In this document: positions 1 to 5,275 of the stretch, in pieces | Layout of the letters: every line of letters starts with the position of its first letter | Numbering within the stretch: the stretch's first letter is position 1 | Assembly: GCA_012516755.1 (NCBI GenBank) | Contig: JAAYWE010000201.1 | Coordinates: forward strand, 1-8,518 | Direction of reading: 5' to 3' | DNA length: 8,518 bases | From: Treponema sp. | GTDB taxonomy: Bacteria; Spirochaetota; Spirochaetia; Treponematales; Rectinemataceae | Notes under the pieces: model-generated | Told to the model about the DNA's origin: nothing | The model's input: the letters and a program-made list of their open reading frames with translations, nothing else | Databases searched by the model: none | Position numbers and translations under genes: made by a program

Positions 1-266
1 AGGATGGCACAATAACGCTATCAAATCTGGGAATGTTCGGCATAACCAGATTTAGAGCCATTATAAATCCGCCCCAATGTGCGATTATCTCTGTGGGAGC
101 CATAACAAGACGACCGGTAGAGAGCAATCAAGAAAACCAGTATTTTATTCCCATAATAGAGATTAGCCTTACGGCCGATCATCGAATAGTAGATGGCGCT
201 TATGGAGCTCGATTTCTAGAGCATTTCAAAGATTTCATAGAACAGCCGGTACTGGCATTGGCTTAA
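1..266 (+). CDS. 2-oxoacid dehydrogenase E2 (dihydrolipoamide acyltransferase), C-terminal fragment
   Basis: This is the last ~88 codons of a gene that begins left of the window; the reading frame is open from base 3. The protein is the catalytic core of an E2 subunit, which moves an acyl group from lipoyl-lysine to CoA in a pyruvate, branched-chain or acetoin dehydrogenase complex in the cytoplasm. Seen directly: the strand SNLGMFGI near the start, the stretch INPPQCAIISVGAI typical of the E2 core, then the catalytic motif DHRIVDG (His and Asp of HxxxDG), followed by the usual terminal helix ending in FIEQPVLALA. The lipoyl and E3/E1-binding domains would lie outside the window, so the substrate class (pyruvate or other) cannot be decided. 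E1 and E3 genes are expected upstream. The gene ends at TAA and is followed 36 bp later by an intrinsic terminator, so it is probably the last gene of its operon. The family assignment is secure. Confidence 0.93.
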   Translation, partial: DGTITLSNLGMFGITRFRAIINPPQCAIISVGAITRRPVESNQENQYFIPIIEISLTADHRIVDGAYGARFLEHFKDFIEQPVLALA

Positions 267-301
267 TCGAGCAATAAGGGATTCAAATCGTCTTAAATCA
301 T

Positions 302-333
302 ATCGCCCCGCTCAAGGCTCGGGGCGATTTTTT
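302..333 (+). terminator. Rho-independent terminator of the E2 operon
   Basis: A perfect 9-bp GC-rich stem (ATCGCCCCG at 302-310 with CGGGGCGAT at 320-328) encloses a 9-nt loop and runs into a T tract at 328-333. It sits 36 bp after the E2 stop codon and before the next promoter, so it closes the upstream transcription unit. Confidence 0.9.
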
Positions 334-344
334 ATTCCCTGTCC

Positions 345-376
345 TTGCATGGCAGCGAGATAAAACGCTTTATAAT
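345..376 (+). promoter_or_regulatory. Possible sigma-70 promoter of the PfkB-family kinase gene
   Basis: A consensus -10 hexamer TATAAT is at 371-376. The -35 is weak: TTGCAT at 345-350 is the best hexamer, but the 20-bp spacer is too long, and TGGCAG at 350-355 gives a 15-bp spacer. Transcription would start near 383, leaving a leader of about 20 nt. Because a terminator precedes it directly, the kinase gene needs a promoter in this short gap, which supports the call. Confidence 0.45.
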
Positions 377-403
377 GATAGGATTATATGGTAGATTGGT
401 TCT

Positions 404-1390
404 ATGTTTCAAAATGAACTGATTTCTCCCACAGTGCAGATGAGTGAAAAGCCACAGCCACGACGAAAAACCAAGAACCCCCCTCGTTTTCTCTGTGTCT
501 GCCTGAATCCAACAATACAAAAGACCATTGTATTCGATAAAATCGAACCAGGAGAGGTAAATAGAACCTCCAATTGGCGTATTGATGCTGCAGGTAAGGG
601 CATTATTCCAACACGAATTCTGACTCAGCTCGGAGAAAAGGCGATCCATCTTACACAGCTTGGTGGGCCTACCAGGTCTTGGTTCCTCGCCATGTGCGCA
701 GCCGATGGCATCTCGGTAGAGTGGGTCGAGTCTGGAGCACCCATACGCTTTTGCACGACTTTGATAGAAGAGGCAGAGGGAAGGATTACCGAGCTTGTGG
801 AAGAATCCCTTCCGGTGGCATCGGAGACTAGCGATGACCTCGTCGAACGCTTCGCCGATTTGGTCAATCAAGCCGACGCCGTACTCCTTTCTGGCACCAT
901 TGCAGATGGTATCGTACAAGGCACAATGGCACGCTTTGCGCGAATCGCTTGGGATATCGGCGCACATCTCTATCTCGACATCAAGAAACAAGATCTTCTC
1001 GATTGTCTCGAATATCATCCTGTCTGTGCAAAGCCAAATCTCGAAGAACTCGCACAGACTCTTGGACTTCCTTATGCCGAGGTGCGTAAAGAAGACTCTG
1101 CCCGCAAGTTAGTCGAAGAACAAGGCAAACGCTTTTTCGACGAATATGGCACCTACCTCGTAGTAACTCGAGGAGCAGAATCTACGCTATATTGGGATGG
1201 CCAAAGGCTATGCGAGTATCCTGTCCAACCTATCACAGTCCGCAATCCCATAGGCTCAGGCGATGCATTTGGTGCAGGCCTTGCACGCATTCTAGAACGC
1301 CATGGCTCTATCCATGAGGCAGTAGCAGAAGGTACACGACTCGGAGGCCTAAACGCCACCCAACTCAGACCAGGAACTCTTTTCTCTTGA
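404..1390 (+). CDS. PfkB/ribokinase-family sugar (phosphate) kinase, divergent 1-phosphofructokinase/LacC type
   Basis: A 328-residue cytoplasmic kinase of the PfkB family, closest in pattern to the 1-phosphofructokinase/tagatose-6-phosphate kinase branch (about 310 residues), which phosphorylates a sugar phosphate with ATP. Motifs seen in order: LNPTIQKT (34-41), AAGKGIIPTR (62-71), LTQLGG (83-88), LSGTIADG (162-169), KPNLEEL (210-216), TRGAES (255-260) and the anion-hole/catalytic-base motif GSGDAFGAG (284-292, Asp287). The ATP end and Asp287 are intact. The sugar end is unusual: the family Asp of NPxxD is Gln39, and the GGKGxNV motif reads AGKGIIP, so the conserved Asn is missing. I infer an active kinase with a changed or unknown substrate. 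Residues 1-28 are a basic, proline-rich extension; ATG at 404 has no clear Shine-Dalgarno, and ATG at 440 is an alternative. The gene stands alone between terminators, so context gives no substrate hint. Confidence 0.85.
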   Translation: MFQNELISPTVQMSEKPQPRRKTKNPPRFLCVCLNPTIQKTIVFDKIEPGEVNRTSNWRIDAAGKGIIPTRILTQLGEKAIHLTQLGGPTRSWFLAMCAADGISVEWVESGAPIRFCTTLIEEAEGRITELVEESLPVASETSDDLVERFADLVNQADAVLLSGTIADGIVQGTMARFARIAWDIGAHLYLDIKKQDLLDCLEYHPVCAKPNLEELAQTLGLPYAEVRKEDSARKLVEEQGKRFFDEYGTYLVVTRGAESTLYWDGQRLCEYPVQPITVRNPIGSGDAFGAGLARILERHGSIHEAVAEGTRLGGLNATQLRPGTLFS

Positions 1391-1489
1391 AATCCTCGAA
1401 ATCCCAATGAAGAAATTCATCGAGGATGGGCTCTCTCGATAACAAGTGCACCTTAAGGAGGCGCCTTGAGATGACCCAGCTCTATAAAA

Positions 1490-1512
1490 AGGGCGCCTAC
1501 ATTAGGCGCCCT
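1490..1512 (-). terminator. Rho-independent terminator of the symporter gene
   Basis: On the minus strand a 10-bp perfect stem built on AGGGCGCCTA and its complement closes a 3-nt loop and is followed by a T tract (1485-1490) that continues into ATAG. It lies 76 bp beyond the symporter stop codon. The kinase gene converges from the other side, but the plus-strand side has only a few T residues, so termination is mainly for the minus strand. A further GGCGCC palindrome at 1460-1465 lies just outside. The rest of 1391-1588 holds only a weak 6-bp ATCGAG/CTCGAT hairpin at 1419-1440 and no gene that I can support. Confidence 0.88.
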
Positions 1513-1588
1513 AAATTGTATGAACTATGCAGAAAGACCTATTACTAGCCGAGCTTCAATATGGCTCGGTATCTCTCATTTCCCCCTC

Positions 1589-2896
1589 TCATTTCCATTT
1601 TGATAAATCCAGTTCTTTTTCGGTTTTGCATATAATCGATGTTCCAACAAGGTCTCCTGTCACATTCAAACAGGTTCGGCCCATGTCCAGCAATGCGTCG
1701 ATTCCTAAGATCATTGCATATGCGGCAGCCACGGCAGAGCCGGTTTCGACCTTGAGCCCTATGCTCTCTAGCACCATGAGCAACATGATGGCTCCTGCAC
1801 CGGGCACTCCTGCGGTTCCGATGCTTGCCAAGGTCCCTGTAATTACTACTGTGAGCATCTGATTGAAGGAGAGCGGCTGGTTAGTTGCATAACCGATGAA
1901 CATGGCACATACGCCTAAGTAGATCGCTGTACCATCCATGTTTATGGTCGCCCCAAGTGGCAGTGTAAAAGAGCTTATGGACCGCGGAATTCCCAGGTTC
2001 TCTTCCCCACAGCGCATCGTCACCGGTAGAGTACCACTCGATGAGCGTGTAACGAAAGCGGTTACCATAGCCTCATTAGCTCCCTTGAGGAATTTCCTAA
2101 AACTCAGCTTATACAATGTCAGAAGCCCGCCATAAACCAATACAACATGGACCGCAAGGCCGATATACTCGGAGAGAGTTACCATAAGCAAAGGTCCAAT
2201 GGCTTTTGCTCCCTGCTGGGCAAATACATGCGAAATTAGAAAGAATACACCAATAGGTGCGTATTGCATGATCCCGCCCACAACCTTGTACATTGTCTCA
2301 GCCGCCGCATTGACGACTTCGAGCAGTGTCTCACCTGATTTTGCTAAAGACTGCTGTTTAGAGTCCTTGATATAGGAGATGCCTATACCAAATACCACTC
2401 CAAAGAAGATAATAGGCAGAACATCCCCTTTCATTAGAGACTCGAACGGATTGGTGGGAACAATGTTTAACAAAATCTGAATAATAGTCGGAGGAGCAGC
2501 TTGTAGGCCTTTTACCGAAGCTTCTCCTACAATATTGAACCCTATTCCAGGCTTGAAAATATTGGCTGATATCAACCCGACTATTACGGCAAAAGCGCTT
2601 GTGAGAAGATAATAGACCATGATTTTCACGCCTACTCTTCCGAGCTTAGATGGTGCGATACTCGCGGCTCCTGCGATGAGCGAAAACAGAATTACAGGCA
2701 TGATAATCATTTTGAGTAACCTGATAAACAGGTCACCAAAAAATTTCGTATTGTCGATATAGGGTTTTACCGAGGAAGGAAAGAATCCCAAAATAATACC
2801 GACAATAGCTCCCAACACCAGGCCGATCAGTATTCGCGTCAATAGATTGGACTTAAAGTACCAATCCAAGGCGCCCTTCTTCTTTTGTTCAGCCAT
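1589..2896 (-). CDS. Dicarboxylate/amino acid:cation symporter (DAACS, GltP/DctA family)
   Basis: A 435-residue inner-membrane transporter of the SLC1/Glt family, which takes up glutamate, aspartate or C4-dicarboxylates with Na+ or H+ in an elevator mechanism. The length is normal for the family. Seen: multiple hydrophobic helices from residue 20 on; the serine-rich HP1 tip RSSSGT (284-289); the cation-binding NMDGT of TM7 (319-323); the HP2 tip GTAGVPGAG (360-368); and TM8 with D400, D404, R407, N411 and D415 in the arrangement IDALLDMGRTCLNVTGD. The Arg at 407 corresponds to the residue that binds the side-chain carboxylate in GltPh, so an acidic substrate is likely, though glutamate, aspartate and dicarboxylates cannot be told apart. 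The start is supported by AGGAGG 5 nt before ATG (2902-2907). The gene is monocistronic, divergent from an Asp/Glu racemase gene, which suggests a shared acidic amino-acid theme. Confidence 0.95.
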   Translation of the reverse strand: MAEQKKKGALDWYFKSNLLTRILIGLVLGAIVGIILGFFPSSVKPYIDNTKFFGDLFIRLLKMIIMPVILFSLIAGAASIAPSKLGRVGVKIMVYYLLTSAFAVIVGLISANIFKPGIGFNIVGEASVKGLQAAPPTIIQILLNIVPTNPFESLMKGDVLPIIFFGVVFGIGISYIKDSKQQSLAKSGETLLEVVNAAAETMYKVVGGIMQYAPIGVFFLISHVFAQQGAKAIGPLLMVTLSEYIGLAVHVVLVYGGLLTLYKLSFRKFLKGANEAMVTAFVTRSSSGTLPVTMRCGEENLGIPRSISSFTLPLGATINMDGTAIYLGVCAMFIGYATNQPLSFNQMLTVVITGTLASIGTAGVPGAGAIMLLMVLESIGLKVETGSAVAAAYAMILGIDALLDMGRTCLNVTGDLVGTSIICKTEKELDLSKWK

Positions 2897-2936
2897 GCAG
2901 ACCTCCTTGCTTTATTGATGTTCATAAAGCCATATG

Positions 2937-2965
2937 ATTATGGATCCGAATTCGCCAGACCGCAA
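2937..2965 (-). promoter_or_regulatory. Sigma-70-like promoter of the symporter gene
   Basis: On the minus strand a -35 hexamer TTGCGG (2960-2965) and a -10 hexamer CATAAT (2937-2942) are separated by exactly 17 bp. Transcription would begin near 2930, giving a leader of about 34 nt that carries the AGGAGG ribosome-binding site at 2902-2907. I found no clear operator palindrome in the divergent gap 2897-3064. Confidence 0.6.
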
Positions 2966-3006
2966 GAGGGAAAAATCTTCAAGCTATAATTTCATTGCAG
3001 TGGTAT

Positions 3007-3034
3007 TTGGTATAGGCATCTCCTAATTTACATA
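3007..3034 (+). promoter_or_regulatory. Weak candidate promoter of the racemase gene
   Basis: TTGGTA (3007-3012) and TACATA (3029-3034) are spaced by 16 bp and would start transcription near 3041, about 24 nt before the racemase ATG. A consensus TATAAT at 2985-2990 in the same gap has no -35 at the right distance. Either could serve; the assignment is tentative. Confidence 0.3.
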
Positions 3035-3064
3035 GATCCCTGTGTTATGTAACATGAATACGCT

Positions 3065-3781
3065 ATGAAAAAGGCAACAATCGGTATTCTGGGTGGAATG
3101 GGACCAGAGGCAACGGCTAGCTTCTTTTCGATGCTAGTTAGGCTCGATAGAGCAACTTCCGATCAAGATCATATTCATATCATCGTGGATTCGGATCCTT
3201 CGATTCCCGATAGGACAAAGTATCTTCTCGAGGGAGGCGCAAATCCCCTCCCTGCAATGCTTGCCTCGGCCAGAAGGTTGCTCGCCGCAGGTGCTGATAT
3301 TGCAGGGATGCCCTGCATGACAGCCCATGCACTTCTGGATCAACTCCGCCACAACTGCACCCTGCATTTTCTCTCGGCCTTTGAAGAGACCGGCCTCGCT
3401 ATTAGGGAATTGTCTCCTCCCATTCGAAATCTTGGTGTTCTTGCCACGATGGGAACGCGCCAGGCAAAGCTTTTCGAAACGGCTTTTCCGGATAAGAATA
3501 TAATATGGCCTGATGAAGCCCTACACCTTTCCTTGGTTATGGAGGCAATCTATGGTAAGCGCGGTATCAAGGCAGGCTATCTAGGCGAAGAGCCAAAGCA
3601 TCTCTTGCTGGAAGCGGTTGGCTTTCTTAAAAAGCACGGCGCAGAGGCTATTGTAGCAGGCTGTACGGAAGTGCCTCTTGTTCTGTCTCAAAAAGACCTC
3701 GATATGCCATTCATAGATCCCATGTATTATCTAGCGAACGCGCTGATAGCAACATCCCGCAAGGGTGTCCTTGAAAGATAA
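3065..3781 (+). CDS. Aspartate/glutamate racemase family protein
   Basis: A 238-residue cytoplasmic protein of the PLP-independent Asp/Glu/hydantoin racemase superfamily, which interconverts L- and D-amino acids with two cysteines acting as acid and base on either face of the substrate. Seen: the N-terminal GILGGMGPEAT (7-17); IPDRT (47-51), typical of aspartate racemases; the first catalytic cysteine in MPCMTAH (Cys84); and the second in AGCTEVPL (Cys200). Length and motif order match the aspartate racemase/YgeA branch. One deviation: the residue after Cys84 is Met, where the family normally has Asn (CNTAH). Both cysteines remain, so activity is likely, but specificity may differ. The start ATG at 3065 has no recognisable Shine-Dalgarno; it gives the expected MKK-ATIGILGG beginning. 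The gene is divergent from an acidic amino-acid symporter, consistent with a role in D-/L-aspartate or glutamate use. A cell-wall role is less likely, since the protein does not look like MurI. Confidence 0.9.
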   Translation: MKKATIGILGGMGPEATASFFSMLVRLDRATSDQDHIHIIVDSDPSIPDRTKYLLEGGANPLPAMLASARRLLAAGADIAGMPCMTAHALLDQLRHNCTLHFLSAFEETGLAIRELSPPIRNLGVLATMGTRQAKLFETAFPDKNIIWPDEALHLSLVMEAIYGKRGIKAGYLGEEPKHLLLEAVGFLKKHGAEAIVAGCTEVPLVLSQKDLDMPFIDPMYYLANALIATSRKGVLER

Positions 3782-3839
3782 TTGGAGCTGGTGAAAGGAT
3801 ATTCGATCGAGATAGATGCAGTCCGGACACTTGCTCCAG

Positions 3840-3868
3840 TTTACTCATGTGTGCTTTTCTCATATATT
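3840..3868 (+). promoter_or_regulatory. Candidate promoter of the E2-like gene, placing the transcript start at the start codon
   Basis: TTTACT (3840-3845) and TATATT (3863-3868) are separated by 17 bp. Transcription would begin around 3875, inside or next to the two in-frame ATG codons at 3872 and 3878, which would make the message leaderless or nearly so. The gap 3782-3871 has no convincing terminator, so read-through from the racemase gene is also possible. Confidence 0.35.
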
Positions 3869-3871
3869 TGA

Positions 3872-4747
3872 ATGACAATGCTGTTCCGAGATCGCTGTGA
3901 TGGAATACGCGTAACTGGCCAACATGCTCTCAATGCGCTAATGCCATATATGATGCGTGGCCGCAATGAATCTGCTGTCTATTATGAGAAAGAGATAAAT
4001 ATCGAAAATGCCCTTTCATACCTTAAGAAAATTAAGACAAGCCAGACATCAAAAAAAGACCAGGATCGTTTTACCCTTTTTGGCCTCATTATGACCGTAG
4101 CATTAAGGACAATCACTCTTTACCCGCAGCTCAATCGTTTTGTCCATAGACGAGCGCTCTATCAGCGAAAACATATTTGCTTTTCCTATATTGTCAAGCA
4201 GGATTTCACCATCGAGGCTCCCGAAGTAAATGCTAAGATTTATCTAGATCCAGTGGATTCAGTCTCGAGCATCAATGCAAGAGTGAGCGATGCAATTCTT
4301 GAGGCACGTATTCATGGAGAAGGCGAAGGCGAACGTTTCGCGAATATCTTCCATAAAATTCCTGGTGGTAAAGCAGTACTGATGAAAATCTATGGACTGC
4401 TAGATAGCCTAAACCTTGCACCCTGGAGTCTTTTACGGATGGATCCTCTATATACAAGCATCTATTTTGCAAACCTGGGCTCACTTGGTCTCGATGCTCC
4501 CTACCATCACCTCTATGAGTGGGGCACCGCCAGCATATTTGTCGCTATAGGCAAGGCTTTTTCAAAAGAGCTATGGCATGGAGGAATGCGGACCAGACAG
4601 CGCTATATAGACTTAAAAATAACGCTCGATGAACGTATTGCAGATGGCTTTGTATTTGCCCAGGCTGCATCTACATTCCAGCGCTTGATTTCTAGGCCTG
4701 AATTGTTGGACTTATCTCTTGAAGATCTCAGAAGAACATTAGACTAG
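3872..4747 (+). CDS. Stand-alone E2/CAT-fold acyltransferase-like protein with altered catalytic motif
   Basis: A 291-residue protein that reads through the whole catalytic domain of 2-oxoacid dehydrogenase E2 subunits but has no lipoyl domain and no peripheral-subunit-binding domain. Seen: the early segment RNESAVYYEKEINIENAL (31-48); the helix FTLFGLIMTVALRTITLYPQLNRF (67-90); the core strand and turn YFANLGSLGLD (198-208), comparable to SNLGMFGI in the true E2 at the left edge; a WGTASIFVAIGK stretch (217-228); and the C-terminal motif LDERIADG (252-259) followed by the usual final helix. Aligned to DHRxxDG, the catalytic His is Glu254 while Asp258 and Gly259 remain. His is required for acyl transfer in E2 and CAT enzymes, so I infer either a non-catalytic structural or regulatory protein or changed chemistry. 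A stop codon directly before ATG 3872 limits the start to 3872 or 3878; neither has a Shine-Dalgarno. It follows the racemase gene by 90 bp on the same strand, but I see no functional link. Confidence 0.82.
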   Translation: MTMLFRDRCDGIRVTGQHALNALMPYMMRGRNESAVYYEKEINIENALSYLKKIKTSQTSKKDQDRFTLFGLIMTVALRTITLYPQLNRFVHRRALYQRKHICFSYIVKQDFTIEAPEVNAKIYLDPVDSVSSINARVSDAILEARIHGEGEGERFANIFHKIPGGKAVLMKIYGLLDSLNLAPWSLLRMDPLYTSIYFANLGSLGLDAPYHHLYEWGTASIFVAIGKAFSKELWHGGMRTRQRYIDLKITLDERIADGFVFAQAASTFQRLISRPELLDLSLEDLRRTLD

Positions 4748-4767
4748 GCTCAGCCGAGCCATTTGTT
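4747..4767 (+). terminator. Possible weak terminator after the E2-like gene
   Basis: GGCTC (4747-4751, starting in the stop codon) pairs with GAGCC (4756-4760) around a 4-nt loop and is followed by ATTTGTT. The stem is short and the T tract is interrupted, so this is a weak candidate. It lies in the 29-bp gap between convergent genes. Confidence 0.4.
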
Positions 4768-4776
4768 GCAACTTAT

Positions 4777-5088
4777 CTAGCTCGCTTTCTTGGATGGATC
4801 AATCTTGGGGGTTTCTTTGGTTCCATCTTTAGTGCTTTCGGAAGAGCTGGTGTTCTCGGAAAATGACGAGTCCTTCTCAGAGCTCGAGCATGTTACCGCT
4901 GATTGGCTCTTCTTAGAGTCGGTGATATAGAATCCCGGGCCTTTGAATATTATGCCGCTGCCCCCAAAGATGAGCCTTTTTACCGCTCCTCCGCATAGAG
5001 GACAGGTTTCAAGGGGAGCATCGTTTATCGATTGAAATGATTCGAATGAATAGCCGCATTCCCTGCACTCATATTCATATGTAGGCAT
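4777..5088 (-). CDS. FmdB-family zinc-ribbon regulatory protein
   Basis: A 103-residue protein of the FmdB putative regulatory family (CxxC...CxxC zinc ribbon with a Ser-rich tail), whose cellular role is not well established. Seen: the family-typical start MPTYEYEC, zinc-binding pairs C8/C11 and C29/C32, the conserved KRLIFGGSGIIFKGPGFYITD segment region (37-57), and a low-complexity Ser/Lys/Glu tail from about residue 60 to the end. I chose ATG at 5088 instead of an in-frame GTG at 5097: MPTYEY is the normal N-terminus, and the minus-strand GAGGTG at 5095-5100 is the ribosome-binding site 6 nt before that ATG, so the GTG lies within it. The gene is convergent with the E2-like gene and downstream of kbl, separated by 187 bp; it probably has its own promoter. 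Confidence 0.92.
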   Translation of the reverse strand: MPTYEYECRECGYSFESFQSINDAPLETCPLCGGAVKRLIFGGSGIIFKGPGFYITDSKKSQSAVTCSSSEKDSSFSENTSSSESTKDGTKETPKIDPSKKAS

Positions 5089-5131
5089 ATCGCTCACCTC
5101 TAAGAGAAAAAATCGATTTAGATTTCCATAA

Positions 5132-5160
5132 AAAATATCAATAATCCGAATAAAGGTAAA
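5132..5160 (-). promoter_or_regulatory. Candidate promoter of the FmdB-family gene
   Basis: On the minus strand TTTACC (5155-5160) and TATTTT (5132-5137) are separated by 17 bp in an AT-rich stretch, predicting a start near 5125 and a leader of about 37 nt carrying the GAGGTG site at 5095-5100. The hexamers are only moderately close to consensus. Confidence 0.35.
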
Positions 5161-5196
5161 GAGTATATGATCCGCTGGCCATAGAATTCAAGAGAT

Positions 5197-5262
5197 CTTT
5201 AACATAGAGGAGGTATATAACTCGCCCCTCACAGAACCCAAAGGCTCTTCAACATAGAGAAG
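5197..5262. repeat. Pair of imperfect 16-bp direct repeats between kbl and the FmdB gene
   Basis: CTTTAACATAGAGGAG (5197-5212) and CTTCAACATAGAGAAG (5247-5262) differ at two positions and start 50 bp apart. They occupy the gap downstream of kbl, which otherwise shows no gene and no strong terminator. Their role is unknown; they may be a short duplication or a protein-binding pair. Confidence 0.5.
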
Positions 5263-5275
5263 ATCATTCATAAGA

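Noticed and set aside
332..1018. A 228-codon minus-strand open frame opposite the kinase gene
   Set aside because: It is antisense to a clear PfkB frame with ordered motifs, its translation has no family features, and it runs across the E2/kinase gap including a promoter-like region.
3781..3871. Terminator after the racemase gene from GGAGC and GCTCC
   Set aside because: The complementary pieces are about 40 nt apart, the stem is short, and there is no proper T tract.
5089..5097. GTG start at 5097 for the FmdB-family gene
   Set aside because: The GTG overlaps the ribosome-binding site GAGGTG, and the family begins MPTYEY, which matches the ATG at 5088.
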